The notes below the pieces were generated by a model, which made no database searches, had not been told where the DNA came from, and saw only the letters and a list, made by a program, of their open reading frames with translations. 64,000 nt of DNA from TMP-7 sp038212445 (GTDB lineage: Bacteria > Acidobacteriota > Terriglobia > Bryobacterales > Bryobacteraceae). The stretch spans positions 1 to 64,000 of the forward strand of contig JBBQUM010000001.1 in the NCBI GenBank assembly GCA_038212445.1. Direction: 5' to 3'. Each line of letters opens with the position of its first letter. The stretch's first letter is position 1. The translations under genes and the position numbers were made by a program. Below, in pieces: positions 8,016 to 15,440 of this stretch.

Positions 8016-8158
8016 AGTGGCGAGTGGCGAGTGATGAGTGGCGAGATAGCCAACCACATCCTCGGCGATTCGCTGGTCGAGAGAATTTCGGGCGTGCAGC
8101 AGAGACGGGAAGAACAGGCGATTACAAACTCGCCACTTGCCACTCGCCACTCGCCACT
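8016..8158 (+). repeat. Inverted heptamer-repeat locus D (rpsH-rplF gap)
   Basis: The best-matched pair. Left arm 8016-8045 and right arm 8128-8158 are complementary except at two positions, both of which remain pairable as G-U or adjacent mismatches. Each arm has about four AGTGGCG units. An 82-nt unrelated loop lies between. A TGAGGAA ribosome binding site for rplF follows the right arm. Confidence 0.72.
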
Positions 8159-8170
8159 TTTTGAGGAAAT

Positions 8171-8707
8171 ATGTCACGAGTAGGCAAAAAGCCGATCCCG
8201 ATCCCGATGGGCGTAAAGCTCACTATCGGGGATCAACTGCAGGTAGAAGGGCCGAAGGGTAAGCTCACGGTCCCCATTCCGCACGGTGTTGAATTCCGGC
8301 AGAGCGACGGCAAACTCGAGTTGGTCCGCAGCGGCGATCAGTACGCAGCGCTGCACGGACTTACCCGGGCTCTGGCTTCTAACGCGGTAGTTGGCGTCTC
8401 CACCGGATTTGTACGTGAACTGGACATTGTTGGCATCGGCTATCGCGCCGATGTAAAAGGGCGGATAGCCACATTCACCCTGGGCTATTCGCATCCCATC
8501 GAGTATTTCCTGCCTGTGGGCGTCGACCTCCGGGTGGACAAGCAGACGCACCTGGTGTTGAGCGGGCACGACCGGCAGTTGCTCGGTCAGGTTGCGGCCA
8601 ACATCCGGGCACTGCGTCCGCCGGATCCTTACAAGAATAAGGGTGTACGGTATACGGGCGAAGTACTGCGCAAGAAGGTCGGCAAGACCGGCGCGGGAGG
8701 TAAGTAA
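8171..8707 (+). CDS. rplF: 50S ribosomal protein L6
   Basis: 178 residues with the two L6 repeats. MSRVGKKPIPIP at the start and the second-repeat motif RPPDPYKNKGVRYTGEVLRKK are diagnostic. L6 lies near the sarcin-ricin loop. TGAGGAA precedes the ATG by a few bases. The last base of its stop codon is the first of the rplR ATG. Confidence 0.98.
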   Translation: MSRVGKKPIPIPMGVKLTIGDQLQVEGPKGKLTVPIPHGVEFRQSDGKLELVRSGDQYAALHGLTRALASNAVVGVSTGFVRELDIVGIGYRADVKGRIATFTLGYSHPIEYFLPVGVDLRVDKQTHLVLSGHDRQLLGQVAANIRALRPPDPYKNKGVRYTGEVLRKKVGKTGAGGK

Positions 8708-9069
8708 TGGCTAAAGTTTCCAAGGACGATATCCGGATTCGCATCCACAAGCGCATTCGTGCGCGGGTGTCGGGTAGCGAAGTGCGGCCCCGGCTGGCGG
8801 TGTTTCGCAGCTTGAATCATATCTACGCCCAAGTGATCGACGACGGCAAGGGCCATACAGTGGTGGCCGCCTCGTCGGCGGAAAAGGCGAAGGAAAAGAA
8901 GGTCACCGGCGGCAATCTTGCCGGGGCCAAGGAAGTCGGCAAGCTGATCGCTCAGCGGGCCAAGGACAAAGGAATCACGAAGGTCGTCTTCGACCGCGGC
9001 GGTTATCTGTACCACGGGCGCGTGAAGGCGCTCGCGGATGCCGCGCGTGAAGGCGGACTGGAGTTTTAA
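8707..9069 (+). CDS. rplR: 50S ribosomal protein L18
   Basis: 120 residues. RPRLAVFRSLNHIYAQVIDD and VVFDRGGYLYHGRVKALADAAREGGL are typical of bacterial L18, a 5S rRNA binder. It overlaps the rplF stop codon by one base, indicating translational coupling, and ends 2 nt before rpsE. Confidence 0.98.
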   Translation: MAKVSKDDIRIRIHKRIRARVSGSEVRPRLAVFRSLNHIYAQVIDDGKGHTVVAASSAEKAKEKKVTGGNLAGAKEVGKLIAQRAKDKGITKVVFDRGGYLYHGRVKALADAAREGGLEF

Positions 9070-9071
9070 GA

Positions 9072-9644
9072 ATGCCGTCCACACCCCAGAAACGAATCGA
9101 CGCGACGAACCTGAATCTCAAGGAAAACGTCGTCAGCATCAACCGCGTGACCAAGGTGGTCAAGGGCGGAAAGAACCTGAGCTTCTCGGCGCTCGTCGTC
9201 GTGGGAGACCCGCAGGCCAAGATCGTCGGCTTTGGCACCGGGAAGGCGAAAGAAGTCCCGGCCGCCATCAAAAAGGGTATTGAGGCGGCGAAGAAGAATC
9301 TTCGCAAGATCAACGTACTCGAGACCACGATTCTGCACACGGTCCTCGGCCGCTTCGGCAGCGGACTGGTATTGCTGAAGCCGGCGCCGGCTGGAACCGG
9401 AGTGATTGCCGGTGGTCCGGTGCGCGCGGTTATTCAGGCGGTCGGGATTCCGAACGTGCTCACCAAGTCGATTGGCTCGCACAATCCGCACAACGTAGTG
9501 AAGGCGACGATTGACGCTCTCGAACAATTGCGTGAGCGGTCGGCTGTAGCCGATCTCCGTGGAATCGCGATTGATAAGTTGGACACGCTGGCGCCGAGGC
9601 GCAAGACAGCCGCTCCGCCGCAGGCACCTGTGGCGCAGGTATAA
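9072..9644 (+). CDS. rpsE: 30S ribosomal protein S5
   Basis: 190 residues, about 20 longer than E. coli S5, the excess being at both ends. The dsRNA-binding-type domain holds NRVTKVVKGGKNLSFSALVVVGD and the C-terminal domain GGPVRAVIQAVGIPNVLTKS with SHNPHNVVKATIDALEQL. S5 contributes to decoding fidelity. Confidence 0.98.
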   Translation: MPSTPQKRIDATNLNLKENVVSINRVTKVVKGGKNLSFSALVVVGDPQAKIVGFGTGKAKEVPAAIKKGIEAAKKNLRKINVLETTILHTVLGRFGSGLVLLKPAPAGTGVIAGGPVRAVIQAVGIPNVLTKSIGSHNPHNVVKATIDALEQLRERSAVADLRGIAIDKLDTLAPRRKTAAPPQAPVAQV

Positions 9645-9654
9645 GGAAAGAATT

Positions 9655-9837
9655 ATGGCGGGAACGATCAAAATCAAATTGATAGGCAGCCCTATCTGCG
9701 CCCCCGAAAAGCACAAGAGGATTGTGCGGTCTCTCGGACTCAAAACCATGAACCGGACCGTGACGCGTCCCGACGATGCATGCTTCCGCGGTATGGTGAA
9801 GAAGATCCCTCACTTGCTTGCGATCGTGGAGAACTAA
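9655..9837 (+). CDS. rpmD: 50S ribosomal protein L30
   Basis: 60 residues from the ATG after aaggaaag, the normal L30 length. IKIKLIGSPICAPEKHKRIVRSLGLKTMN fits the family. The frame stays open upstream into rpsE, but the ribosome binding site and family length fix this start. It ends 1 nt before the rplO ATG. Confidence 0.96.
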   Translation: MAGTIKIKLIGSPICAPEKHKRIVRSLGLKTMNRTVTRPDDACFRGMVKKIPHLLAIVEN

Positions 9838-9838
9838 C

Positions 9839-10285
9839 ATGGCGAACCTCAGTAATTTGAAGCCGCCCGCCGGCCAGAAGCACAAGAAACAGCGCGTCGG
9901 GCAGGGCATGGGTACCGGTCGCGGAAAGTATTCCGGCCGCGGCGCCAAGGGTGCCAAGTCGGTTTCCGGTTATTCGAAGATGCGCGGTTTTGAAGGCGGC
10001 CAGATGCCGCTCCATCGCCGTCTTCCGAAGCGCGGTTTCACCAACATTTTCCGCAAGGAATTTGCCATCGTGAACCTCGGCCGTCTCGACAAGCTCGAGG
10101 GCGACAGCTTCGATCCGAAGAAGCTCATTGAGTTGGGCGTGATCAAGAAAATCGAAAGCGGACTCAAGATCCTCGCGGGTGGCGAACTCACCCGGAAGAT
10201 CACCGTAAAGGCGAATTATTTCTCCAAAGCGGCAGCCGAAGCCATTCAAAAGGCCGGCGGGACTGCGGAAGTCATTGGGGCTTAA
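9839..10285 (+). CDS. rplO: 50S ribosomal protein L15
   Basis: 148 residues. LSNLKPPAGQKHKKQRVGQG, then the Gly/Lys-rich segment GRGKYSGRGAKGAKS and GFEGGQMPLHRRLPKRGF are L15 signatures. The start at MANLSNL is chosen because it matches the family; upstream open frame lies inside rpmD. L15 is a late 50S assembly protein. Confidence 0.97.
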   Translation: MANLSNLKPPAGQKHKKQRVGQGMGTGRGKYSGRGAKGAKSVSGYSKMRGFEGGQMPLHRRLPKRGFTNIFRKEFAIVNLGRLDKLEGDSFDPKKLIELGVIKKIESGLKILAGGELTRKITVKANYFSKAAAEAIQKAGGTAEVIGA

Positions 10286-10339
10286 GCAATGGAGGGCGGT
10301 CTGCGACGGCTTAGTTGCTTCGCCGGCCACTAGATATCT

Positions 10340-11737
10340 ATGAAGTTCTTTGAAGCGGTCGCCAACGTTTTCCGGATTCCGGATCTGCGCAAGCGGATTC
10401 TGTTCACGCTGATGATGCTCGCGATCTACCGCCTTGGCGCGTTCATACCGACGCCGGGAATCGACGTACACCGGCTCGAGAGCTACTTCGCGCAGAACCA
10501 GGGAACACTGTTCGGGTTCATCGACATGTTCAGCGGCGGCATGTTCCGGCGCCTGACCATCTTCGCTCTGGGCATCATGCCGTATATCACGGCGTCGATC
10601 ATCCTACAGTTGCTCACGGTGGTGGTTCCGACTCTCGAAAAGCTCTCCAAGGAAGGCGAGCTCGGACGCCGCAAGATTACCCAATGGACCCGCTATCTGA
10701 CCGTTGCTCTTGCACTGATGCAGAGCTTCGGTATAGCCATCGCGCTCCAGAATTCCGATGGTGGGTTTGTTTTGCGTCCCGGCTTCTCGTTCATCTTTAT
10801 GGTAATGCTGACGCTCACCACGGGTACGTCGTTCATCATGTGGCTGGGTGAGCAGATTACCGAGCGCGGTATCGGCAACGGGATGTCACTGATCATCTTC
10901 GCCGGTATCGTTGTCGGACTTCCGCGTGCCATGCGCGAAATCTACAACAACGTGTTCGTCACAGGCAACTGGAATGTGTTCCAGATGATTGTGATCATCG
11001 CCATGATGATCGCGGTTGTGGCGTTCATCGTCCTGGTGGAGCGGGGCGAGCGGCGCATCCCGGTGCAATATGCCAAGCGCGTCGTTGGACGACGCATGAT
11101 GGGCGGCCAGTCCACGCACCTGCCGCTGAAGGTGAATGCGGGCGGTGTGATTCCGGTTATCTTCGCGTCCTCGCTACTGGCTTTCCCTCAGACCCTGTTG
11201 ACCGTGTCGGCCGTTAAGAACTCGCCTGTTCTGAGTGGAATGCTCGGGGCGCTTGGCAGTTCACAGCCGCTTTACTATCTGCTTTACACTGCGCTGATCA
11301 TCTTCTTCTGCTTCTTCTACGTGTCGATTATTTTCAATCCCAACGAAGCAGCGGACAATATGCGCAAGTATGGTGGGTTCATTCCGGGAATTCGACCGGG
11401 CCGGAACACTGCCGACTACATGAACAAGATTCTCACCCGCATCACGGTTGTGGGTGGACTTTACCTATCGATTCTGTCGCTGATTCCGATGATTATGATC
11501 TCGGGCATCCGGCTCCAAAGCCTGCCTCTGGTGGGCAACTGGATCGATGCAAATTTCCCACGCTTCATCCTCAACGGACTGGGCGTTTCGTTCTACTTCG
11601 GCGGAACGTCGCTGCTGATCGTGGTAGGCGTGGCAATGGATACGGTGAACCAGGTGGAAGCGCAGTTGATCATGCGCCACTACGAGGGATTCACCCCGCG
11701 CGCCGGTCGGATTCGCGGCCGCCGGAGCGGGATGTAA
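10340..11737 (+). CDS. secY: Protein translocase subunit SecY
   Basis: 465 residues with about ten membrane segments. It forms the Sec channel in the inner membrane with SecE and SecG. Seen in the sequence: the plug and TM2 region after FGFIDMFSGGMFRR, GIMPYITASIILQLL, the ERGIGNGMSLIIFAGI segment, and the cytoplasmic loop QYAKRVVGRRMMGGQSTHLPLKVN used for ribosome and SecA contact. It is located between rplO and adk as in most bacteria. Confidence 0.98.
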   Translation: MKFFEAVANVFRIPDLRKRILFTLMMLAIYRLGAFIPTPGIDVHRLESYFAQNQGTLFGFIDMFSGGMFRRLTIFALGIMPYITASIILQLLTVVVPTLEKLSKEGELGRRKITQWTRYLTVALALMQSFGIAIALQNSDGGFVLRPGFSFIFMVMLTLTTGTSFIMWLGEQITERGIGNGMSLIIFAGIVVGLPRAMREIYNNVFVTGNWNVFQMIVIIAMMIAVVAFIVLVERGERRIPVQYAKRVVGRRMMGGQSTHLPLKVNAGGVIPVIFASSLLAFPQTLLTVSAVKNSPVLSGMLGALGSSQPLYYLLYTALIIFFCFFYVSIIFNPNEAADNMRKYGGFIPGIRPGRNTADYMNKILTRITVVGGLYLSILSLIPMIMISGIRLQSLPLVGNWIDANFPRFILNGLGVSFYFGGTSLLIVVGVAMDTVNQVEAQLIMRHYEGFTPRAGRIRGRRSGM

Positions 11738-11844
11738 GTGATTTTGGAGCCGCGAAACGGATTACCGTCCGGGGAACGCGGTTTAGGGAGTCGCGGCAGT
11801 CGGGTGGCTGCGGCTTGGGGAGCTGCTAACCGCGGCTGAGGAAT

Positions 11845-12555
11845 TTGAACCGTTACTGCCTGATTCTGTTTGGCCCGCCGGGGTCCGGGAAGGGAACGCA
11901 AGCCAAGTTGCTGCGCCAGGTCCTTGGATGGCCACATATCTCCACTGGCGATATGCTTCGCGAGCATGTGCAGGTTCAGGACGAAATCGGTCTCAAGATT
12001 TCCGAAGTGATGCAGGCAGGGCAGTTGGTTCCCGATGAGTTAGTGGACCGGTTGGTTGAGGTGAGGATCCAGAAGCCGGATTGCCGGAACGGGTTTATTC
12101 TGGACGGTTATCCCCGAACAGTGCCTCAGGCGATTGTGCTTGAGCAATTGTTGGGCCGCTTTGGGTTTGAGCCGGTGGTGGTCTACCTCAAAGTAGACTA
12201 CAATAAAGTAGTTGCCCGCTTATCCGGCCGCAGGTTGTGTCCTCAGTGTGGTGCCCTGTATAGTCTGGCTTCAAACGCAGTATCTCAGGTGTGCGACTAT
12301 GACGGCGCGGCATTGATGGTGCGGGATGACGATCGTGAAGAGGTAGTCAGGCAGCGGCTGGAAACATATGAGCAGCAGACTATGCCGCTGATTGTGCACT
12401 TCCGCGATTCTGGCATCGGGTTTCACGAAGTAGATGGTATGGAAGGCGCGCCTCAAGTTATCGCCCGGCGCATCAGCGGTTTGATCCCGCAGGCGATTAC
12501 GGAAAGCGTAACGGGTTTGGCGGAGAGTTTGTCAGGTTCGGCGGCAGCGGAATGA
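11845..12555 (+). CDS. adk: Adenylate kinase, zinc-binding LID type
   Basis: 236 residues. It interconverts ATP, AMP and ADP. The P-loop FGPPGSGKGT lies at residues 9-18, the AMP-binding region at HISTGDMLR, and the LID carries CPQC...CDYD, a C-x2-C-x14-C-x2-D zinc site as in Gram-positive-type kinases. The start codon is TTG, giving MNRYCLILFGPP; a gaggaa lies very close upstream and no ATG is available. Its stop overlaps the map start (ATGA). The C-terminus extends about 20 residues beyond the family core. Confidence 0.95.
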   Translation: MNRYCLILFGPPGSGKGTQAKLLRQVLGWPHISTGDMLREHVQVQDEIGLKISEVMQAGQLVPDELVDRLVEVRIQKPDCRNGFILDGYPRTVPQAIVLEQLLGRFGFEPVVVYLKVDYNKVVARLSGRRLCPQCGALYSLASNAVSQVCDYDGAALMVRDDDREEVVRQRLETYEQQTMPLIVHFRDSGIGFHEVDGMEGAPQVIARRISGLIPQAITESVTGLAESLSGSAAAE

Positions 12556-13322
12556 TCATTCGGAAAACGGTGGCGGAGTTGGAGAAGATGCGCCGCAGCG
12601 GTTTACTCGTCTGGCAGGTGCATCAGAAGCTAGCTACGATGGTCGCCGAAGGTATCACCACCTACGAGCTTGAGGTTGAGGCCGAGAAGATGATTTTGGA
12701 TGCGGGCGCGAGGCCGGCGTTCAAAGGGTATTACACGCAGAGTGCGGGATCGAAATATCCGTACGTTCTGTGCACGTCGGTCAACGACGAGATCGTTCAT
12801 GGAATGCCGTCGAAGAGCCGGATTCTGCATAAGGGCGATATTGTTTCGATCGACACCGGAGTGGAATTGGACGGCTACTTTGGCGACGCGGCGGTAACGC
12901 ACGCCGTGGGCGAGATTAACGACTCGGTTCGGAAGCTGCTTGAGATTACGCAGCAGAGTTTGGAATTGGCGATCGATAAGGTGCGGCCGGGAAACCGGTT
13001 ATTTGACGTATGCGGGACAATTGAGAAGCATGTGTTGTCGAACGGCTTTTCGGTGGTCCGGGAGTTTGTGGGCCACGGCATCGGAACGCAGATGCACGAA
13101 GAGCCGCAGATTCCCAACTACGTGGACCGGCGGAACGAGAATCCGCGGTTGAAGGAAGGCATGGTCCTGGCCATCGAGCCGATGGTGAACCTGGGCAAGC
13201 CTGAAATGAAGATGAAGCCGGACCGCTGGACCGCCGTCACCAAAGACGGTAAACCCAGCGCCCACTTCGAACACACCATCGCGGTGACCGAGAACGGACC
13301 GTGGGTGTTAACGAGACCGTAG
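12552..13322 (+). CDS. map: Methionine aminopeptidase, type I
   Basis: 256 residues. It removes the initiator methionine from new proteins. Metal ligands are visible in IDTGVELDGYFGDAA (two Asp), FVGHGIGTQMHEEP (His), EGMVLAIEPMV (Glu) and HTIAVTENG (Glu). It overlaps adk by 4 nt and is followed by infA after 1 nt, so the three are probably translated together. Confidence 0.97.
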   Translation: MIIRKTVAELEKMRRSGLLVWQVHQKLATMVAEGITTYELEVEAEKMILDAGARPAFKGYYTQSAGSKYPYVLCTSVNDEIVHGMPSKSRILHKGDIVSIDTGVELDGYFGDAAVTHAVGEINDSVRKLLEITQQSLELAIDKVRPGNRLFDVCGTIEKHVLSNGFSVVREFVGHGIGTQMHEEPQIPNYVDRRNENPRLKEGMVLAIEPMVNLGKPEMKMKPDRWTAVTKDGKPSAHFEHTIAVTENGPWVLTRP

Positions 13323-13323
13323 G

Positions 13324-13536
13324 ATGGCCGAGGTCGAGGCAATCGTAATCGAGTTGCTTCCCAATCAGACGGTGCGTGTGAAGTTAGCGAATGAAGACCG
13401 CGTAATTGCTCATGCAGCGGGGGCGACGGCGGCAAATTTTGTGAGAGTTCGGCCAGGTGACCGGGTGCGGGTGGCAATTTCACCGCACGACAAAGGCAGG
13501 GGCCGGATCGTAGAGTTACTGAAACGAGATCGTTAA
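13324..13536 (+). CDS. infA: Translation initiation factor IF-1, divergent
   Basis: 70 residues forming one S1/OB fold. IF-1 binds the 30S A site during initiation. VIELLPNQTVRVKLANEDRV and PGDRVRVAISPHDKGRGRIV match IF-1. Two differences stand out: the usual MAKED-type N-terminus is missing, and the basic loop that reads GKMRKN in most bacteria is GATAAN here, losing three basic or polar contacts to 16S rRNA while the following Arg is kept. Location next to map and rpmJ is canonical. A second infA may exist elsewhere. Confidence 0.93.
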   Translation: MAEVEAIVIELLPNQTVRVKLANEDRVIAHAAGATAANFVRVRPGDRVRVAISPHDKGRGRIVELLKRDR

Positions 13537-13542
13537 GAGGGA

Positions 13543-13590
13543 GCAGTTGAAGGGCGGTCGTAGCAGACCACCGGCAGCTGACAACTGACA
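13543..13590 (+). repeat. Heptamer-repeat locus F (infA-rpmJ gap)
   Basis: A reduced version of locus B. It has the shared string AGTTGAAGGGCG at 13545-13556 and, at 13576-13590, two CTGACAA-type units in the same orientation as the right arm of locus B. A matching left arm is barely recognisable. The block ends 3 nt before the rpmJ ATG. Confidence 0.45.
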
Positions 13591-13593
13591 AAT

Positions 13594-13707
13594 ATGAAAG
13601 TACGGGCATCAGTCAAGAAAATGTGCGACAAGTGCAAGCTCATCCGCCGCGAACGCGTGGTCCGCGTGATCTGCACGAATCCGAAACACAAGCAGCGGCA
13701 GGGATAG
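13594..13707 (+). CDS. rpmJ: 50S ribosomal protein L36, zinc-binding type
   Basis: 37 residues: MKVRASVKKMCDKCKLIRRE, then a conserved RVVRVICTNPKHKQRQG ending. The zinc ligands C-x2-C-x12-C-x4-H are intact, so this is the C+ form. Position between infA and rpsM is canonical. No ribosome binding site is evident; the sequence directly upstream is repeat locus F. Confidence 0.96.
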   Translation: MKVRASVKKMCDKCKLIRRERVVRVICTNPKHKQRQG

Positions 13708-13737
13708 GCAGTACGTAAGCGGAGATAAGAGGATTTC

Positions 13738-14124
13738 ATGGCGCGACTAGCAGGCGTAGACTTACCAGCGAAGAAACGGGTCGAAATCGGCCTGACCTAC
13801 ATTTACGGCATCGGACGGACGCGCTCGCTGTCCCTCTGCCACCGTGCGGGAATCGATCCCAACAAAAAAGTATCCGACCTTACCGAGGATGAAGTGAACA
13901 AGGTTCGTACCATCCTTGAAGAGGAAGGCGAGGTAGAGGGCGATCTCCGCAAGGAAATGTCGCTCAACGTAAAGCGCCTCATTGAAATGGGAGCGTATCG
14001 CGGACTGCGTCACCGTCGCGGCCTCCCGGTGCGCGGCCAGCGCACGCACACCAACGCCCGCACCCGTAAGGGTCCGCGCCGCGGCACGGTCGCAAACAAG
14101 AAGAAGTCGGCGGCGAAGACATAG
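13738..14124 (+). CDS. rpsM: 30S ribosomal protein S13
   Basis: 128 residues. ARLAGVDLPAKKRVEIGLTYIYGIG at the start and HRRGLPVRGQRTHTNARTRKGP near the end are diagnostic. The C-terminal tail reaches the P-site tRNA. AAGAGGA lies before the ATG. It is followed by rpsK after 18 nt. Confidence 0.98.
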   Translation: MARLAGVDLPAKKRVEIGLTYIYGIGRTRSLSLCHRAGIDPNKKVSDLTEDEVNKVRTILEEEGEVEGDLRKEMSLNVKRLIEMGAYRGLRHRRGLPVRGQRTHTNARTRKGPRRGTVANKKKSAAKT

Positions 14125-14142
14125 TCTCCAGGAATCTGACGA

Positions 14143-14553
14143 ATGGCGAAATCACAGCAGAAAACGGCAGGCAAGAAGAAATCCTTCAAGAAGAAGGAAA
14201 AGAAGAACGTACCGGTGGGCGTGGTGCACGTCCAGGCGTCGTTCAACAATACGATTGTCACGTTCACCGATCAGGTGGGCAACACGCTGGCGTGGTCGAG
14301 TTCAGGATCGCTTGGCTTCCGCGGGTCGCGTAAGGGTACGCCGTTCGCAGCCCAGCAGGCATCCCTGACGGCCGCCAACAAGGCCAAGGAGTACGGTCTC
14401 CGCGTCGTCGAAGTGCGAGTAGCGGGTCCCGGCGCAGGCCGCGAGTCTGCAGTCCGCGCATTGTCGACGGCAGGTATTGAAGTCCGCGCGATCAAGGACG
14501 TAACGCCGATTCCGCACAACGGCTGCCGTCCCCCGAAGCGCCGCAGAGTTTGA
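14143..14553 (+). CDS. rpsK: 30S ribosomal protein S11
   Basis: 136 residues. After a Lys-rich N-terminal stretch come VHVQASFNNTIVTFTDQVGN and the ending VTPIPHNGCRPPKRRRV, both S11 hallmarks. S11 lies in the 30S platform and interacts with S21 and the Shine-Dalgarno helix. Confidence 0.98.
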   Translation: MAKSQQKTAGKKKSFKKKEKKNVPVGVVHVQASFNNTIVTFTDQVGNTLAWSSSGSLGFRGSRKGTPFAAQQASLTAANKAKEYGLRVVEVRVAGPGAGRESAVRALSTAGIEVRAIKDVTPIPHNGCRPPKRRRV

Positions 14554-14555
14554 TC

Positions 14556-14641
14556 AGTGGCGAGTGATGAGTGATGAGTGGCGAGTGAATCAGCCGACGG
14601 CGGTCGCTGAGATTTTAACTCGTCACTAGCCACTCGCCACT
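14556..14641 (+). repeat. Inverted heptamer-repeat locus E (rpsK-rpsD gap)
   Basis: Left arm 14556-14588 has four AGTGGCG/AGTGATG units. Right arm 14618-14641 is the inverse with three units. A 29-nt spacer separates them. About 74 nt lie between the right arm and rpsD; that stretch holds AAAGG but no other recognisable element. Confidence 0.68.
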
Positions 14642-14715
14642 TCTTAAGTAAGCAGGACGAAGATCTTTACCGATCGTAAACTGCACCTTGAACCAGAAAG
14701 GTAGATCGAAGCAGA

Positions 14716-15348
14716 ATGGCAAGATATATCGGTCCCGTCTGCCGGCTGTGCCGGCGCGAGGGCATGAAGTTATTCCTCAAGGGTGAACGCTGCCATAGCG
14801 AGAAGTGCGCCATTGAAAAGCGCAACTTCGCACCCGGTCAACACGGCAAAGACCGTAAACCGAAGATCGTCGGCTACGGACTCCAGCTCCGCGAAAAGCA
14901 AAAGGCACGCCGCTATTACGGTCTGCTCGAACTGCAGTTCCGCAATCTGTTCGAGAAGGCTGCCCGTCAGAAGGGCATCACCGGCGACAACCTGCTCAAC
15001 ATGCTGGAGCGCCGTCTCGACAACACGGTCTACCGTATGGGTTTCGGAACCAGCCGCGCCCAGGCACGCCAGGTTGTCCGTCACGGACACATCCAGGTAA
15101 ACGGACGCAAAGTTAATATTCCCTCCTTCGTCGTCAAGCCGGGCGATGTTGTTGAGGTTCGCGAGGCGAGTCGCGAGAATCCGACGATCCTGTCGGCGCG
15201 CGACGCTACGGCGCATGCGCCCAGTCCCAACTGGCTCGATGTTGATCGCGATGGTTTGAAGGCTAAGGTGCTCTCGCAGCCCAAGCGTGAAGATCTTGTG
15301 CAGATCCAGCTCAATGAGCAGTTGATCGTCGAACTCTATAGCAAGTAA
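14716..15348 (+). CDS. rpsD: 30S ribosomal protein S4, zinc-binding type
   Basis: 210 residues. The N-terminal CRLC...CHSEKC cysteines form the zinc site of the C+ form. The S4 RNA-binding domain is seen in MLERRLDNTVYRMGFGTSRAQARQVVRHGHIQVNG (split across about residues 96-130). S4 nucleates 30S assembly and in many bacteria controls the alpha operon by binding its mRNA. Two hairpins lie between it and rpoA. Confidence 0.98.
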   Translation: MARYIGPVCRLCRREGMKLFLKGERCHSEKCAIEKRNFAPGQHGKDRKPKIVGYGLQLREKQKARRYYGLLELQFRNLFEKAARQKGITGDNLLNMLERRLDNTVYRMGFGTSRAQARQVVRHGHIQVNGRKVNIPSFVVKPGDVVEVREASRENPTILSARDATAHAPSPNWLDVDRDGLKAKVLSQPKREDLVQIQLNEQLIVELYSK

Positions 15349-15365
15349 AGATCAGGTTTTTGTCC

Positions 15366-15422
15366 GGGCCGGGTTCCGGTCCTTGTCAGAGGGTAACCAG
15401 CCGGCCGCCTGTTAATGCGGCC
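15366..15422 (+). promoter_or_regulatory. Two hairpins between rpsD and rpoA
   Basis: Hairpin 1 pairs 15366-15372 (GGGCCGG) with 15376-15382 (CCGGTCC), loop GTT, one G-U pair. Hairpin 2 pairs 15403-15408 (GGCCGC) with 15417-15422 (GCGGCC), loop of 8 nt. Hairpin 2 abuts AAAGG, the likely rpoA ribosome binding site. Neither has a U-run, so they are not typical terminators; they may set processing or translation of rpoA. This function is inference. Confidence 0.4.
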
Positions 15423-15440
15423 AAAGGTCAACAATCAATT

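Noticed and set aside
15360..15440. An N-terminal extension of the RNA polymerase alpha subunit
   Set aside because: It would cover the two hairpins and has no similarity to alpha; the ATG at 15441 follows AAAGG.
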